A stretch of DNA of 64,000 nucleotides from Natrarchaeobius halalkaliphilus (GTDB taxonomy: Archaea; Halobacteriota; Halobacteria; Halobacteriales; Natrialbaceae). The DNA lies in contig NZ_REFY01000004.1 of NCBI RefSeq assembly GCF_003841485.1, forward strand, positions 1 to 64,000. The letters run 5' to 3'. Made by a program: the position numbers and the translations under genes. Under the pieces are notes generated by a model that worked only from the letters and a program-made list of their open reading frames with translations, did not search any database and was not told the DNA's origin. Of this stretch, positions 1 through 8,035 are shown piece after piece (position 1 is the stretch's first letter; every line of letters begins with the position of its first letter).

Positions 1-125
1 CTGTCTGGGTCGGGGCGCTCTGTAAACCGCCCATCCTCATCCCGCGAAATCGCTTCGCGTGGAGTGCTTACGACGTAGGCTGAGGGAATTACAAAAGCCA
101 CGGGTCACCTGACCCGTGGTTGTTT
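1..125 (+). mobile_element. right end of an IS200/IS605-type (TnpB) element, rest outside window
   Basis: A frame is open from the window edge to a TAG at 76-78 and could be the last codons of a tnpB gene. It is followed at 98-119 by a near-perfect hairpin, CCACGGGTCA facing TGACCCGTGG. A subterminal hairpin just after the tnpB stop is how IS200/IS605-type right ends look, and the same stretch normally carries the 3' part of the TnpB guide RNA. The exact right boundary, about 120-135, is not visible, and the tnpB body lies outside the window, so the family call is inference. Confidence 0.5.
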
Positions 126-129
126 ACGT

Positions 130-309
130 TCAACCACATCTGTCGACCAGATATATATCCAAGAAGATGGTGAGCATACATTCACAGCAGATACAACAAA
201 TGAATATGAAGACCCTGAAAATACTGTTCGCATTAATTATAGTGATGGTTCTACTGATAATAGTTCAACAGTTGAGGTTTCAGAGTTAATCATTGAGACA
301 GCCGAATAA
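130..309 (+). pseudogene. 3' stub of an A+T-rich gene cut by the adjacent element
   Basis: An open frame without its own start runs into a TAA at 307-309. It reads as an acidic, Thr/Ser/Asn-rich stretch (contains QEDGEHTFTADTT and ends SELIIETAE). The DNA is far richer in A+T than the rest of the window and uses A/T-ending codons, unlike the housekeeping genes, which suggests transfer. The composition resembles the beta-rich end of a surface or secreted protein, but no family is recognised. It begins directly beside the TnpB-type end, so the most likely story is that insertion removed its 5' part. Confidence 0.5.
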
Positions 310-450
310 CCCTTCAAAACGAAGTATAGATGTGTGTCTGCTGTGTCTGGTTGTAAGCAATCGACCGATGCGTTACACCCTGTAAGCAACCGCCAGTATT
401 TATATAAGGAACTACCTGTAAGCAGCGGTCCACAGAAATATCAGCATGTT

Positions 451-570
451 ATGTGGTATAGTACAGACAAGCAAGCAGACGACCACCAACGGGAGAGCAT
501 CGAGGCGGAGGATTCCTACAACTCGGTTGCTAAGTCGCTGCCCATCTCTCGGCAAGTAGCGACGACCTGA
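451..570 (+). CDS. small uncharacterised protein (39 aa)
   Basis: A 39-residue ORF begins MWYSTDKQADDHQRESIE and ends RQVATT. It is acidic in the middle, has no membrane segment and no known motif. A TATA-like TTTATATAA lies at about 397-405, some 45 nt before the ATG, so a short leader is possible. A longer in-frame GTG start at 334 exists, but the added part is rich in unusual codons and lies upstream of that TATA box. It sits in a disturbed region next to a mobile-element end, so it may be an accessory mini-gene or chance. No function is proposed. Confidence 0.35.
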   Translation: MWYSTDKQADDHQRESIEAEDSYNSVAKSLPISRQVATT

Positions 571-623
571 ACGGGGGTTCGGATTTACGGATCGAATTCC
601 CGATGAATCGTTTTTCTCTGGAA

Positions 624-1004
624 TCAACGCTCCTCGGCGCGCTCGAGCGTCATCCTCGCTCCGCCCTCGAGCGTCTCGAGTGGCTTCGTCTCGGTTGCGC
701 GCGCGACGACGTTCACCGGCGCGGCGGCTCTCGGTTCGCCGTCGACGCTCGCGGGCGTTTCACCCCAGAACAGACACAGCTTTCCGCCGGCGGGCCAGTA
801 CGCGATCGACCCCTCGGCGACGACCTCGCGCGCGTTCTCGCTCGAAACTCCGAGGGGAGCGTCGAAGTAGAGTTCGTCGCCCCAGCGGATCGCGTCGCCG
901 GAGACCGGAAGCGCCGCATCGAGCTCCGCGCGGGTTTCCGGCGCGTCGTTAGTCCAGGTCGCCTCGAGTTCGATTCCGCCGACGGTGAGACGTAGGTCCG
1001 TCAT
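624..1004 (-). CDS. cyclophilin-like fold protein (TM1367-type)
   Basis: The 126-aa product matches the small prokaryotic cyclophilin-like family (TM1367-type). The recognisable core runs from GDELYFDAPLGV (about residues 41-52) through EGSIAYWPAGGKLCLFWG (about 63-80), where family members have the run of strands ending in a Gly-Thr/Glu-Pro turn. These proteins share the cyclophilin barrel, but prolyl isomerase activity is not established for them, so no reaction is assigned. The ATG at 1004 is the natural start. The gene stands alone, facing away from pyrG with about 220 bp between them. No signal peptide or membrane segment is seen, so it is cytoplasmic. Confidence 0.75.
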   Translation of the reverse strand: MTDLRLTVGGIELEATWTNDAPETRAELDAALPVSGDAIRWGDELYFDAPLGVSSENAREVVAEGSIAYWPAGGKLCLFWGETPASVDGEPRAAAPVNVVARATETKPLETLEGGARMTLERAEER

Positions 1005-1223
1005 ACGCGTTCCAACGGGGAGGCAGTACTTCAGCGGTTGGGATCCGACTCACCTAAGCACCGGTTCGACGGCGCTTGATCACGTCGAGTGTCGTCTCGG
1101 GGTCCTCGAGTACGCGTTCGGATCGTTTCGAATGCCGAGCCACGGTCGCTCGAGGAATGCGAACGGTTGGCGGTGACGGTCCGGTCCCGAAATCGTTTTC
1201 AACTGCTCACGCGGACAGTCGGT

Positions 1224-2912
1224 ATGCCGACGGAATCGGACACTCATTATGACCCGTCTCTGGGGAACAAGTTCATCTTCGTCACCGGCGGGGTGATGTC
1301 GGGACTCGGCAAAGGAATCACGGCTGCGAGCACCGGCCGTCTTCTCAAGAACGCCGGCTTCGACGTCACCGCGGTGAAGATCGATCCGTACCTGAACGTC
1401 GACGCCGGGACGATGAATCCCTACCAGCACGGCGAAGTGTACGTCCTCGAGGACGGCGGCGAGGTCGATCTCGATCTGGGGAACTACGAGCGGTTCCTCG
1501 ACGTCGACATGACGTCGGACCACAACGTCACCACCGGAAAGACCTACCAGCACGTCATCGAAAAAGAGCGCGCTGGTGACTACCTGGGCAAGACCGTCCA
1601 GATCATTCCGCACATCACCGACGACATCAAACGGAGGATCAGAGAGGCGGCCGAAGGAACCGACGTCTGTCTCGTCGAAGTCGGCGGCACAGTCGGGGAC
1701 ATCGAGGGAATGCCGTATCTCGAGGCGCTGCGCCAGTTCGCCCACGAGGAAGACGACGACGATATTCTCTTTGCACACGTCACTCTGGTACCGTACTCGA
1801 AAAACGGCGAGCAAAAGACGAAGCCGACCCAGCACTCGGTCAAGGAGGTACGCTCGATCGGACTTCAGCCCGACGTGATCGTCGGCCGCTGTGAGAATCG
1901 CCTCGAGTCCGAGACGAAAGAGAAGATCGCACTGTTCTGTGACATCCCGACCGAAGCGGTGTTCTCGAACCCCGACGTCGAAGACGTCTATCACGTTCCG
2001 CTGATGGTCGAAGACGAGGGACTCGATCAGTACGTCCTGGAGCGATTCGGACTCGCTGACGAGGCACTTCCCGAGGCGGAGCGAACGAACGACTGGCGCG
2101 ACATCGTCACCAGCGAAAAAGAGGGAACGGTCGACGTCGCGCTGGTCGGCAAGTACGACCTCGAGGACGCCTACATGTCGATCCACGAGTCGCTGAAACA
2201 CGCCGGCTTCGAACTCGGCGTCGACGTCAACGTCCACTGGGTCCACGCCGACGGGATGGCCGACGGCTACGACGACCAGCTCGAGGACGTCGACGGAATC
2301 ATCGTCCCCGGCGGCTTCGGTATGCGCGGTTCCGAGGGCAAGATCCGGGCGGTCCAGTACGCCCGCGAGAACGACGTTCCCTTCCTCGGACTCTGTCTCG
2401 GATTTCAGATGGCCGTCGTCGAGTACGCCCGAAACGTGCTGGGACTCGAGGACGCACACTCCGCGGAGATGGACGAGGACACGCCCCACCCGATCATCGA
2501 CATCCTGCCCGAACAGTACGAGGTCGAGGACATGGGTGGGACGATGCGTCTGGGCGAGCACACGACGGTGATCGAACCTGAGACGCTCGCCTACGAACTG
2601 TACGGCGATACGTCCTGTTCCGAGCGCCATCGACACCGATACGAGGTCAACCCCGAGTACTTCGAGGCGTTCGAAGACGAGCCGCTGACGTTCTCGGGAA
2701 CGGCCGGCAATCGCATGGAGATCCTCGAACTCGAGAACCACCCCTACTTCGTCGGCACGCAGTTCCACCCTGAGTACACGTCCCGGCCTGGACAGCCCAG
2801 TCCGCCGTTTCTCGGACTCGTCGAGGCTGTTCTCGAGGAAATCGAGATCGACGAAACCGGAAACACACAGGAGACGACCGACATCGATTCCGAAACGGAG
2901 GTAACCCACTGA
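1224..2912 (+). CDS. pyrG: CTP synthase (glutamine-hydrolysing)
   Basis: The 562-aa enzyme makes CTP from UTP, ATP and glutamine. The N-terminal synthetase domain opens [17 protein letters not shown], with the P-loop-like GLGKG and the DPYLN and DAGTM motifs. The C-terminal class I amidotransferase (about residue 300 on) has FGMRG and the nucleophile elbow LCLGFQ, with the partner His-Glu in FHPEYTS near the end. A longer frame back to 1089 exists, but ATG 1224 gives the family N-terminus ([16 protein letters not shown]) and is preferred. Its stop overlaps the guaA start as TGATG (2910-2914), so the two are translationally coupled and pyrimidine and purine amination sit in one operon. Confidence 0.97.
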   Translation: MPTESDTHYDPSLGNKFIFVTGGVMSGLGKGITAASTGRLLKNAGFDVTAVKIDPYLNVDAGTMNPYQHGEVYVLEDGGEVDLDLGNYERFLDVDMTSDHNVTTGKTYQHVIEKERAGDYLGKTVQIIPHITDDIKRRIREAAEGTDVCLVEVGGTVGDIEGMPYLEALRQFAHEEDDDDILFAHVTLVPYSKNGEQKTKPTQHSVKEVRSIGLQPDVIVGRCENRLESETKEKIALFCDIPTEAVFSNPDVEDVYHVPLMVEDEGLDQYVLERFGLADEALPEAERTNDWRDIVTSEKEGTVDVALVGKYDLEDAYMSIHESLKHAGFELGVDVNVHWVHADGMADGYDDQLEDVDGIIVPGGFGMRGSEGKIRAVQYARENDVPFLGLCLGFQMAVVEYARNVLGLEDAHSAEMDEDTPHPIIDILPEQYEVEDMGGTMRLGEHTTVIEPETLAYELYGDTSCSERHRHRYEVNPEYFEAFEDEPLTFSGTAGNRMEILELENHPYFVGTQFHPEYTSRPGQPSPPFLGLVEAVLEEIEIDETGNTQETTDIDSETEVTH

Positions 2913-3829
2913 TGGTAGACACTGAGACGTTCACCCCGGACGCAGTCGAAGAGATCGAAACCGAAATCGGAGACGAGAACGCCGTCATCGCCCTCTCGGG
3001 CGGCGTCGATTCCTCGGTCGCCGCCGCGCTCGCCTACGAGGCGATCGGCGATCGGCTCACGCCGGTGTACGTCGATACCGGCCTGATGCGAAAAGGCGAG
3101 ACGGAACAGATTCGCGAGACGTTTTCCTACATGGAGTCACTTCGTGTCGTCGACGCCAAAGACCGGTTTCTCGAGGCCCTTTCCGGCGTCAGCGACCCCG
3201 AAGAAAAGCGCGCGATCATCGGAGAGCAGTTCATCCGCGAGTTCGAACGCGAGGCAAACGACGCCGACGCGGACTACCTCGTCCAGGGGACGATCTACCC
3301 CGACCGGATCGAGAGCGAGGGCGGGATCAAGTCCCACCACAACGTCGGCGGACTTCCGGAGGTCGTCGACTTCGACGGCATCGTCGAACCCGTCCGCGAC
3401 CTCTACAAGGACGAGGTCCGCGAGGTCGCTCGCCACCTCGGACTGGACGAACTCGTTGCCGAACGAATGCCGTTTCCCGGTCCCGGCCTCGCCGTACGCG
3501 TGATCGGCCCCGTCACCGAGGAGAAACTCGAGGTCGCACGAGACGCCTGTCACGTCGTCGAAGACGAACTCGAAGAGTACGAGCCATGGCAGGCACTCGC
3601 CGCGGTCATCGGCAAGGCGACCGGCGTCAAGGGCGATAACCGCGTTCACGGCTGGGTCGTCTCGGTTCGATCCGTCGAATCGCGAGACGGGATGACCGCC
3701 CGCGCACAGGAGATCGACTGGGAAACCCTTCAACGCATTCAGTCACGTATCACCGGGACGAACGAGAACGTCGCTCGCGTCGTCTACGACGTCACGCACA
3801 AGCCTCCCGCGACGATCGAGTACGAATGA
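2912..3829 (+). CDS. guaA: GMP synthase, ATP-pyrophosphatase (synthetase) subunit
   Basis: This 305-aa protein is the XMP-aminating half of archaeal two-subunit GMP synthase. The PP-loop [12 protein letters not shown] is at about residues 27-38, followed by [11 protein letters not shown], the [15 protein letters not shown] stretch and the [13 protein letters not shown] motif that begins the dimerisation/XMP-binding domain; it ends with the conserved KPPATIEYE. The glutaminase subunit is not fused and not next to it, so it must be encoded elsewhere. It follows pyrG with a 1-nt overlap and overlaps the next small gene by ATGA at 3826-3829. Cytoplasmic. Confidence 0.96.
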   Translation: MVDTETFTPDAVEEIETEIGDENAVIALSGGVDSSVAAALAYEAIGDRLTPVYVDTGLMRKGETEQIRETFSYMESLRVVDAKDRFLEALSGVSDPEEKRAIIGEQFIREFEREANDADADYLVQGTIYPDRIESEGGIKSHHNVGGLPEVVDFDGIVEPVRDLYKDEVREVARHLGLDELVAERMPFPGPGLAVRVIGPVTEEKLEVARDACHVVEDELEEYEPWQALAAVIGKATGVKGDNRVHGWVVSVRSVESRDGMTARAQEIDWETLQRIQSRITGTNENVARVVYDVTHKPPATIEYE

Positions 3830-4152
3830 GCCGGAAAGTAATCGTCGCGGGTCCCGACGACGACGACATCGCACCGGCCCTCGAGAACGAGGGTGCGGAC
3901 GTGCATCGACTCGACGGCGTCCTGACGCGACCTCGACTCGAAGAGGTCGGGATCGTCGGCGCCGAACTGTACGTCCTCACCGATATCGATCAGGCGACGT
4001 CGATACCGATCGTCTGCGATCTCAGCGATCAGATTCGGACCGTCGTCTACAGCCGAAAGACGATACCCGAGTTCGTCAGGGGACAGCTCGATCTCTCCGT
4101 CGATCCGCGGCTGGTCGATCCGGCCGTCGTGGCCGACGAGCTCGTCGATTGA
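3826..4152 (+). CDS. conserved haloarchaeal small protein downstream of guaA (DUF7126-like)
   Basis: The 108-aa acidic protein ([20 protein letters not shown]...) begins with a beta-strand and a Gly-rich turn like a Rossmann half-domain, followed by alternating short helices and strands. This vaguely resembles the start of TrkA-N nucleotide-binding domains, but the classic GxGxxG is absent. I recall the arrangement guaA followed by this small protein in haloarchaea and associate it with DUF7126, a match not verified here. The 4-nt ATGA overlap with guaA indicates coupled translation. Function unknown; a regulatory or accessory role in nucleotide metabolism is only a guess from context. Confidence 0.65.
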   Translation: MSRKVIVAGPDDDDIAPALENEGADVHRLDGVLTRPRLEEVGIVGAELYVLTDIDQATSIPIVCDLSDQIRTVVYSRKTIPEFVRGQLDLSVDPRLVDPAVVADELVD

Positions 4153-4332
4153 ACCCGACGATCCGCGTTCGGCGTTCGCACGTGATGGATTATTATAGAC
4201 TCACGAATAGGGAGGTATGAACAGTCTACACCCCGTTATCGGGGGATTGAATCCGGATTAAATCCGACGGAACTCGGCGTAAGAACGGTATACCGTCATC
4301 CCCGTTGAAGTAGCAGTCACCGATTGGTTACG

Positions 4333-4542
4333 ATGGAGGTCGACGGGCATATCCCACCGAGGCACCCCACGCCTGTTCCCGTGACTTCCAGCAATCCCAC
4401 CACAGCACCCTTCCCACCATTGCCACACCGTTTCGACGCGGGTTCCGCTGCACCGGCCCGCGTCACACCCTGCGGTTCTGGCACCCCGGACGCGCCGTTC
4501 GCGTCCTGGGGGGACTTCTTTCCGACCGAGTACGACGAGTAG
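4333..4542 (+). CDS. possible small Pro-rich protein (69 aa)
   Basis: A 69-aa frame starts at ATG 4333 (MEVDGHIPPRHPTP) and ends WGDFFPTEYDE before a TAG. It is rich in Pro, Ala and Ser in the first two thirds and has an acidic aromatic tail that looks protein-like. Codon third positions are mostly C/G, though the Pro run includes CCA. The overlapping reverse frame (4317-4589) is less convincing because it is Ser/Gly-rich without structure. No domain is recognised. It occupies most of the 480-bp gap between the guaA cluster and the folate/molybdopterin pair. This could instead be an untranslated RNA region. Confidence 0.35.
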   Translation: MEVDGHIPPRHPTPVPVTSSNPTTAPFPPLPHRFDAGSAAPARVTPCGSGTPDAPFASWGDFFPTEYDE

Positions 4543-4551
4543 CTTCGATTA

Positions 4552-4597
4552 GGAGAGTCATTCGACGCGACGTTAGACCGGAGAGTCATTCGACGCG
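4552..4597. repeat. two direct copies of an 18-bp unit, 28 bp apart
   Basis: GGAGAGTCATTCGACGCG occurs at 4552-4569 and again, identical, at 4580-4597, just after the possible small gene and 40 bp before the 3' end of the MTHFS gene. It looks like a local tandem duplication or a pair of binding sites. No third copy was noticed nearby. Confidence 0.8.
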
Positions 4598-4636
4598 GAG
4601 CGACGATCAGTGCACGGGGGACGACACGCTCGACGG

Positions 4637-5386
4637 TTAGCGGTTACCGTGTTTTTCGCGAAGTCGCTCGAGAACGGGTATCTCCTCGAGCCGATCGGGA
4701 TCGAGACGATCCCAGTCGATTCCGGTCGGTGAGTCGCGTTCGTCCGGTCGTCTCACCCGTTCGGGCGTGACGATCAGATCCATCGGGACGTCGTGATCGT
4801 CGGCCTCGATCGCATCGTCGAGTACCTGTCGTTCGTGGACGGTCGTCGCGACCGGCGTCTCGTCGTCGACGAGGTCGAGTTCTCGCAAGATCGCGTACTC
4901 GAGGTCGCTGTACCCCTCTCCCTTACCGACTCGGTTGCCGTCGTCGGTGACTGCGACGCTCCCGGAGACGATCAGGTCGATTCGATCCATCTCGTCCGGG
5001 TGGACGGGCCGGCCGTGTTCTGACGAGCCCGAAACCGTCGTCGCCGCGTCGAAATCCTCGAGTTCGTCGGGATCGAGCTTCAGAAAGCACCGCTCCTCTC
5101 GCAACCGAGGGACCGCCATGTAGACGGTTTTGCCGTCCCGAAGCGCCCGCCGACGGACGGGAAGCTGTGGTGCGTCGGGATTGGCCTTGATCGTCGAGGC
5201 CTCCGTCCATTCGGGTTGTTCAGCGAGTCGTTCGGCCGCTGTCATCGCGTTCTCGTAGTTCGGAATGCGACCGTGGGGCGGGAACGGAAACCGAGCCGTT
5301 CCGCTCTCCTCGAGATCATCCCAGACCCGCTCGCGGATCGCCGGTTTGTCGGCGTCGTCGGGATCCAGAACTCCCTCGTCGGTCAT
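4637..5386 (-). CDS. 5-formyltetrahydrofolate cyclo-ligase family protein
   Basis: The 249-aa protein belongs to the 5-formyl-THF cyclo-ligase (MTHFS) family, which closes 5-formyl-THF to 5,10-methenyl-THF using ATP. It shows the N-terminal basic/aromatic region (IRERVWDDLEESG, FPFPPHGRIPNYEN), the internal PQLPVRRRAL stretch and the hallmark GSVAVTDDGNRVGKGEGY, with YSDLEYAIL following. It is longer than the bacterial ~190-aa enzyme and closer to the MTHFSD-like/archaeal form, so substrate identity is inferred. Its ATG overlaps the stop of the upstream moaB-like gene (ATGA, 5383-5386), placing the two in one minus-strand operon. Confidence 0.85.
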   Translation of the reverse strand: MTDEGVLDPDDADKPAIRERVWDDLEESGTARFPFPPHGRIPNYENAMTAAERLAEQPEWTEASTIKANPDAPQLPVRRRALRDGKTVYMAVPRLREERCFLKLDPDELEDFDAATTVSGSSEHGRPVHPDEMDRIDLIVSGSVAVTDDGNRVGKGEGYSDLEYAILRELDLVDDETPVATTVHERQVLDDAIEADDHDVPMDLIVTPERVRRPDERDSPTGIDWDRLDPDRLEEIPVLERLREKHGNR

Positions 5387-6021
5387 TCGTGTCCACCGGT
5401 CGTTCCACCGCCACTCGACCCATCGTCACGTTCGTTGCCCATCGGCTCATCTCCGTCGTCCGTCCCGTACGTCTCCTCGCGTTCGCGATCCGCTCGAGCC
5501 AGATCGACGAGGTGTGTCGCTTCGGGGAGAACGATCTCTTCGATTCCGAGTCGGGTCGCAGCTTCGTCGCCGGGAAGACAGAACACGGGCGTCTCCTCAG
5601 CGACGCCGGCGAGCGTTCTGGCGGCGACGACTCGAGTGCCGACCGCCTCGTAGGCAAGCGAGGTGAACAGGTGATCGAACGCGGGTAACTTCTTCTCGAG
5701 TAAGGGTTCGACCGCTTCGATGGCGATATCGGTCGGCTCGACGCTCGTCGCGCCGGCGGTGACGACGAGGTCGACGTCGTCGCGTTCGATCACGCGCGAG
5801 ACGATCGACTGAACCCGGTCGTGATCGGTGCCGACGTGTTCTCGAGTCGTCAGTTCGTGATCGGTCCGCTCGATGGCGGTCTCGATAGCTTTACCCGCAC
5901 TGTCGGACGCCAGGGTTCGACTCGAGGCGATCGTCACGGTCGCAACGCCGAGCGTGGGATCCGCCGCCCGGGACTCCTGACCGGTCGCCTCCGAACTCGC
6001 CTGCTGTTCCGTCTCGTTCAT
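5383..6021 (-). CDS. moaB: MoaB/MogA-type molybdenum cofactor biosynthesis protein
   Basis: The product (212 aa from ATG 6021) has the MoaB/Mog fold: a strand ATVTIASSRTL, then DSAGKAIETAIE, VTAGATSVEPTDI (the Gly-Thr-Gly-type MPT loop) and PLLEKKLPAFDHLF with the catalytic acidic segment, then VFCLPGDEAATRLG. The family adenylylates molybdopterin before metal insertion. The loop reads AGATS rather than the usual GGTG. A low-complexity, acidic tail after about residue 175 is typical halophile extension. An in-frame upstream start at 6060 exists; 6021 (MNETEQQ) is preferred as it excludes a non-conserved lead. It is translationally coupled to the MTHFS-like gene. Confidence 0.85.
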   Translation of the reverse strand: MNETEQQASSEATGQESRAADPTLGVATVTIASSRTLASDSAGKAIETAIERTDHELTTREHVGTDHDRVQSIVSRVIERDDVDLVVTAGATSVEPTDIAIEAVEPLLEKKLPAFDHLFTSLAYEAVGTRVVAARTLAGVAEETPVFCLPGDEAATRLGIEEIVLPEATHLVDLARADREREETYGTDDGDEPMGNERDDGSSGGGTTGGHE

Positions 6022-6161
6022 GGAGCCGTCTTCGTGAGCCGACGGGAAAACGATACGCACACGGAACGGGCGCGACGGATCACCGACGACCGTCCGTGTG
6101 AACCGTTCGAACGTGGTCGAGTGCCCAACTGTTATGGATGGAGTTCTCGTCTGTGTGAGAT

Positions 6162-7220
6162 ATGCAGGCAGTCAAAATCACCGAACACGGCGGGACCGAC
6201 GTCATCGAGTACGGCGAGTATCCCGATCCCGATGTCGGCCCGGACGAGGTGCTGGTCGACGTGAAAGCGGGTGCGCTCAATCACCTCGACGTCTGGGTTC
6301 GTCGTGGGTTGCCGACGCTCTCCCTCGAGATGCCCCACGTTCCGGGCAGCGATGCAGCGGGCGTCGTCGCGGAGGTCGGTCGGGACGTGACCCGGTTCGA
6401 GCCGGGGGACAGGGTCGCGGTGACGCCCGGCGTGAGCTGTGGCGACTGCGAGTTCTGTCGACACGGCGATCCGACGCTCTGCGTCAACTTTCATCTCATA
6501 GGCGAGCACGTGCCAGGACTCCACGCCGAGTACACCGCCGTCAACGAGGAAAATCTGATCCCCGTCCCCGACGACGTCGACTGGCTCACGGCCGCATCCA
6601 CCGTTCTGGTCTTTCAGACCGCCTGGCGAATGCTGATCGACCGCGCCGGTGTCGAGGCGGGTGAGAAGATCCTCGTTCTCGGTGCGAGCGGCGGCGTCGG
6701 TCACGCCGCAGTCCAGATCGCGGACTTCGCGGGTGCGGAGGTGTACGCGACGGGAAGCACGGACGATAAACTCGAGTACGCACGCGCGCACGGAGCCGAT
6801 CACGTGGTCAACTACGAGCACCGAGACTTTTCGGAGTGGGTTCGCGAGAAGACGGGAAAGCGCGGGGTCGACGTCGTCGTGGACTACATCGGCGCGGGAA
6901 CCTGGCAGGACTCGATCAAGAGCCTGGCCAAGAACGGGCGACTCGTTACCTGCGGCGGAACCGCGGGCGGGAACCCCCGGACCGATATCCCGCGCATCTT
7001 CTGGAATCAACTCCAGATTATCGGCTCGACGATGGGGACGCCGGGACAGGTCGACGACGTGATGGAACTCGTCTGGGACGGCACCTTCGAGCCGTCGATT
7101 CGCGCGGTCCTTCCGATGAGCGAGATGGCCCGCGCACACGAGATCATCGAAGACCGCGAGGGGTTTGGAAAGGTCGTCGTCCGACCGGACAGCGAGTACA
7201 CTGGACGGCTCTCGCCGTGA
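6162..7220 (+). CDS. zinc-containing MDR-superfamily dehydrogenase/reductase
   Basis: The 352-aa medium-chain dehydrogenase/reductase has an N-terminal GroES-like domain and a Rossmann domain with LGASGGVGHAAVQIA at about residues 177-191. The structural zinc lobe is intact: four Cys in SCGDCEFCRHGDPTLC (about 94-109). The catalytic-zinc Cys near residue 37 is replaced (ALNHLDVWVRRG), as in quinone-reductase-like members, so ordinary alcohol dehydrogenase chemistry is doubtful; NAD(P)H-dependent reduction of an unknown substrate is more likely. It is divergent from moaB with 140 bp between starts. Cytoplasmic. Substrate not predictable. Confidence 0.85.
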   Translation: MQAVKITEHGGTDVIEYGEYPDPDVGPDEVLVDVKAGALNHLDVWVRRGLPTLSLEMPHVPGSDAAGVVAEVGRDVTRFEPGDRVAVTPGVSCGDCEFCRHGDPTLCVNFHLIGEHVPGLHAEYTAVNEENLIPVPDDVDWLTAASTVLVFQTAWRMLIDRAGVEAGEKILVLGASGGVGHAAVQIADFAGAEVYATGSTDDKLEYARAHGADHVVNYEHRDFSEWVREKTGKRGVDVVVDYIGAGTWQDSIKSLAKNGRLVTCGGTAGGNPRTDIPRIFWNQLQIIGSTMGTPGQVDDVMELVWDGTFEPSIRAVLPMSEMARAHEIIEDREGFGKVVVRPDSEYTGRLSP

Positions 7221-7283
7221 GCCGCCCGTGAGCCACAGCGGCGAACCGTGAGTGCTTTGATAGCGCGCTCCGAACGTCCGCCC

Positions 7284-7598
7284 GTGACCTCGAGCGACGA
7301 CGGTGGATACGTTCACGACCCTTCGGCGTTTTCCGACGGGGAGCGCCGGGATGGCTCAGCCGAATCGGACGACAGCGAGTGGACCGACGAGCCGATTCAT
7401 CCCGATAGTGCCGACCGAGAGTTCGACTGGCGAGGGTGGATACTCGTCGGCGTCATCGTCTTCGCGTTTATCGTCTCTCCCGTTGCGATCTTGCTCTGGC
7501 CACCGGACGTGGGCTATCTGTTCGCACTGTTGATCTTGCCGCTGGTCCCCGCTGTATTGCTCGCGGTGACGGCCGTCTGGGCGACGACTCGACCCTGA
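7284..7598 (+). CDS. two-span membrane protein, haloarchaeal
   Basis: The 104-aa product (GTG start at 7284) has an acidic N-terminal tail of about 55 residues, then two hydrophobic segments, ILVGVIVFAFIVSPVAILL and YLFALLILPLVPAVLLAVTA, with a short WPPDVG loop. Both termini are probably cytoplasmic. A longer GTG start at 7248 is possible, but a TATA-like TTTGATAG at 7255-7262 lies about 26 nt before 7284, favouring the shorter leaderless form. No family function is recognised. Confidence 0.65.
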   Translation: MTSSDDGGYVHDPSAFSDGERRDGSAESDDSEWTDEPIHPDSADREFDWRGWILVGVIVFAFIVSPVAILLWPPDVGYLFALLILPLVPAVLLAVTAVWATTRP

Positions 7599-7619
7599 CG
7601 CTGAAAACAGGACGCTGTA

Positions 7620-7943
7620 CTACCGGTCGGAGTCCGACGGAAGCGCGTCCTCGAAGCGCTCGAGGACGGCCGATCCGTGGACGAGATCTCGTTCGGGCGT
7701 CTCGTCGCGATCGACGTACGTCGCCAACTCGCCCGAGAGGTTCCGGATCTGCCGGCCAGTGAACGTCTCGGGATCGTCGTCGGATTCGATCGTCTCGAAC
7801 GCCGACATCGTCCACGAAGGAGGTGTTTTTTCGGCGTCGAGCGCTTCGTCGACTCGGTCGGCCAGAACGTGATGGACGACCCATTGCTCTTCTATAGAGA
7901 GCGTCACTTCGTGCGTTTCGGTTTCCGGTGGTGGGGAACTCAT
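7620..7943 (-). CDS. small acidic conserved haloarchaeal protein
   Basis: A 107-aa soluble, very acidic protein (SSPPPETETHEVTLSIEEQW...). It reads as two helical segments (EEQWVVHHVLADRVDEALD and RQIRNLSGELATYVDR) joined by a variable linker. It has no catalytic motif and no membrane segment. Proteins of this size and pattern are widespread among haloarchaea as unnamed families. It lies downstream of idi on the same strand with a 92-bp gap, so co-transcription is possible but not shown. Confidence 0.7.
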   Translation of the reverse strand: MSSPPPETETHEVTLSIEEQWVVHHVLADRVDEALDAEKTPPSWTMSAFETIESDDDPETFTGRQIRNLSGELATYVDRDETPERDLVHGSAVLERFEDALPSDSDR

Positions 7944-8035
7944 TTCGTCACACGGACCGATTCCGTCGGCCCTCAGAGGACGATACGAACAGCGACGTAA
8001 TAAGCCTTGTCACAAGTTAGCACACACCGAGAATG

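Noticed and set aside
1080-2909. A 609-aa frame on the minus strand opposite pyrG
   Set aside because: Val/Asp/Arg-rich shadow typical of the antisense of haloarchaeal genes; the plus-strand frame is unmistakable CTP synthase.
4552-4597. A short CRISPR array
   Set aside because: Only two 18-bp units with a 10-bp spacer; far too small and without cas genes nearby.
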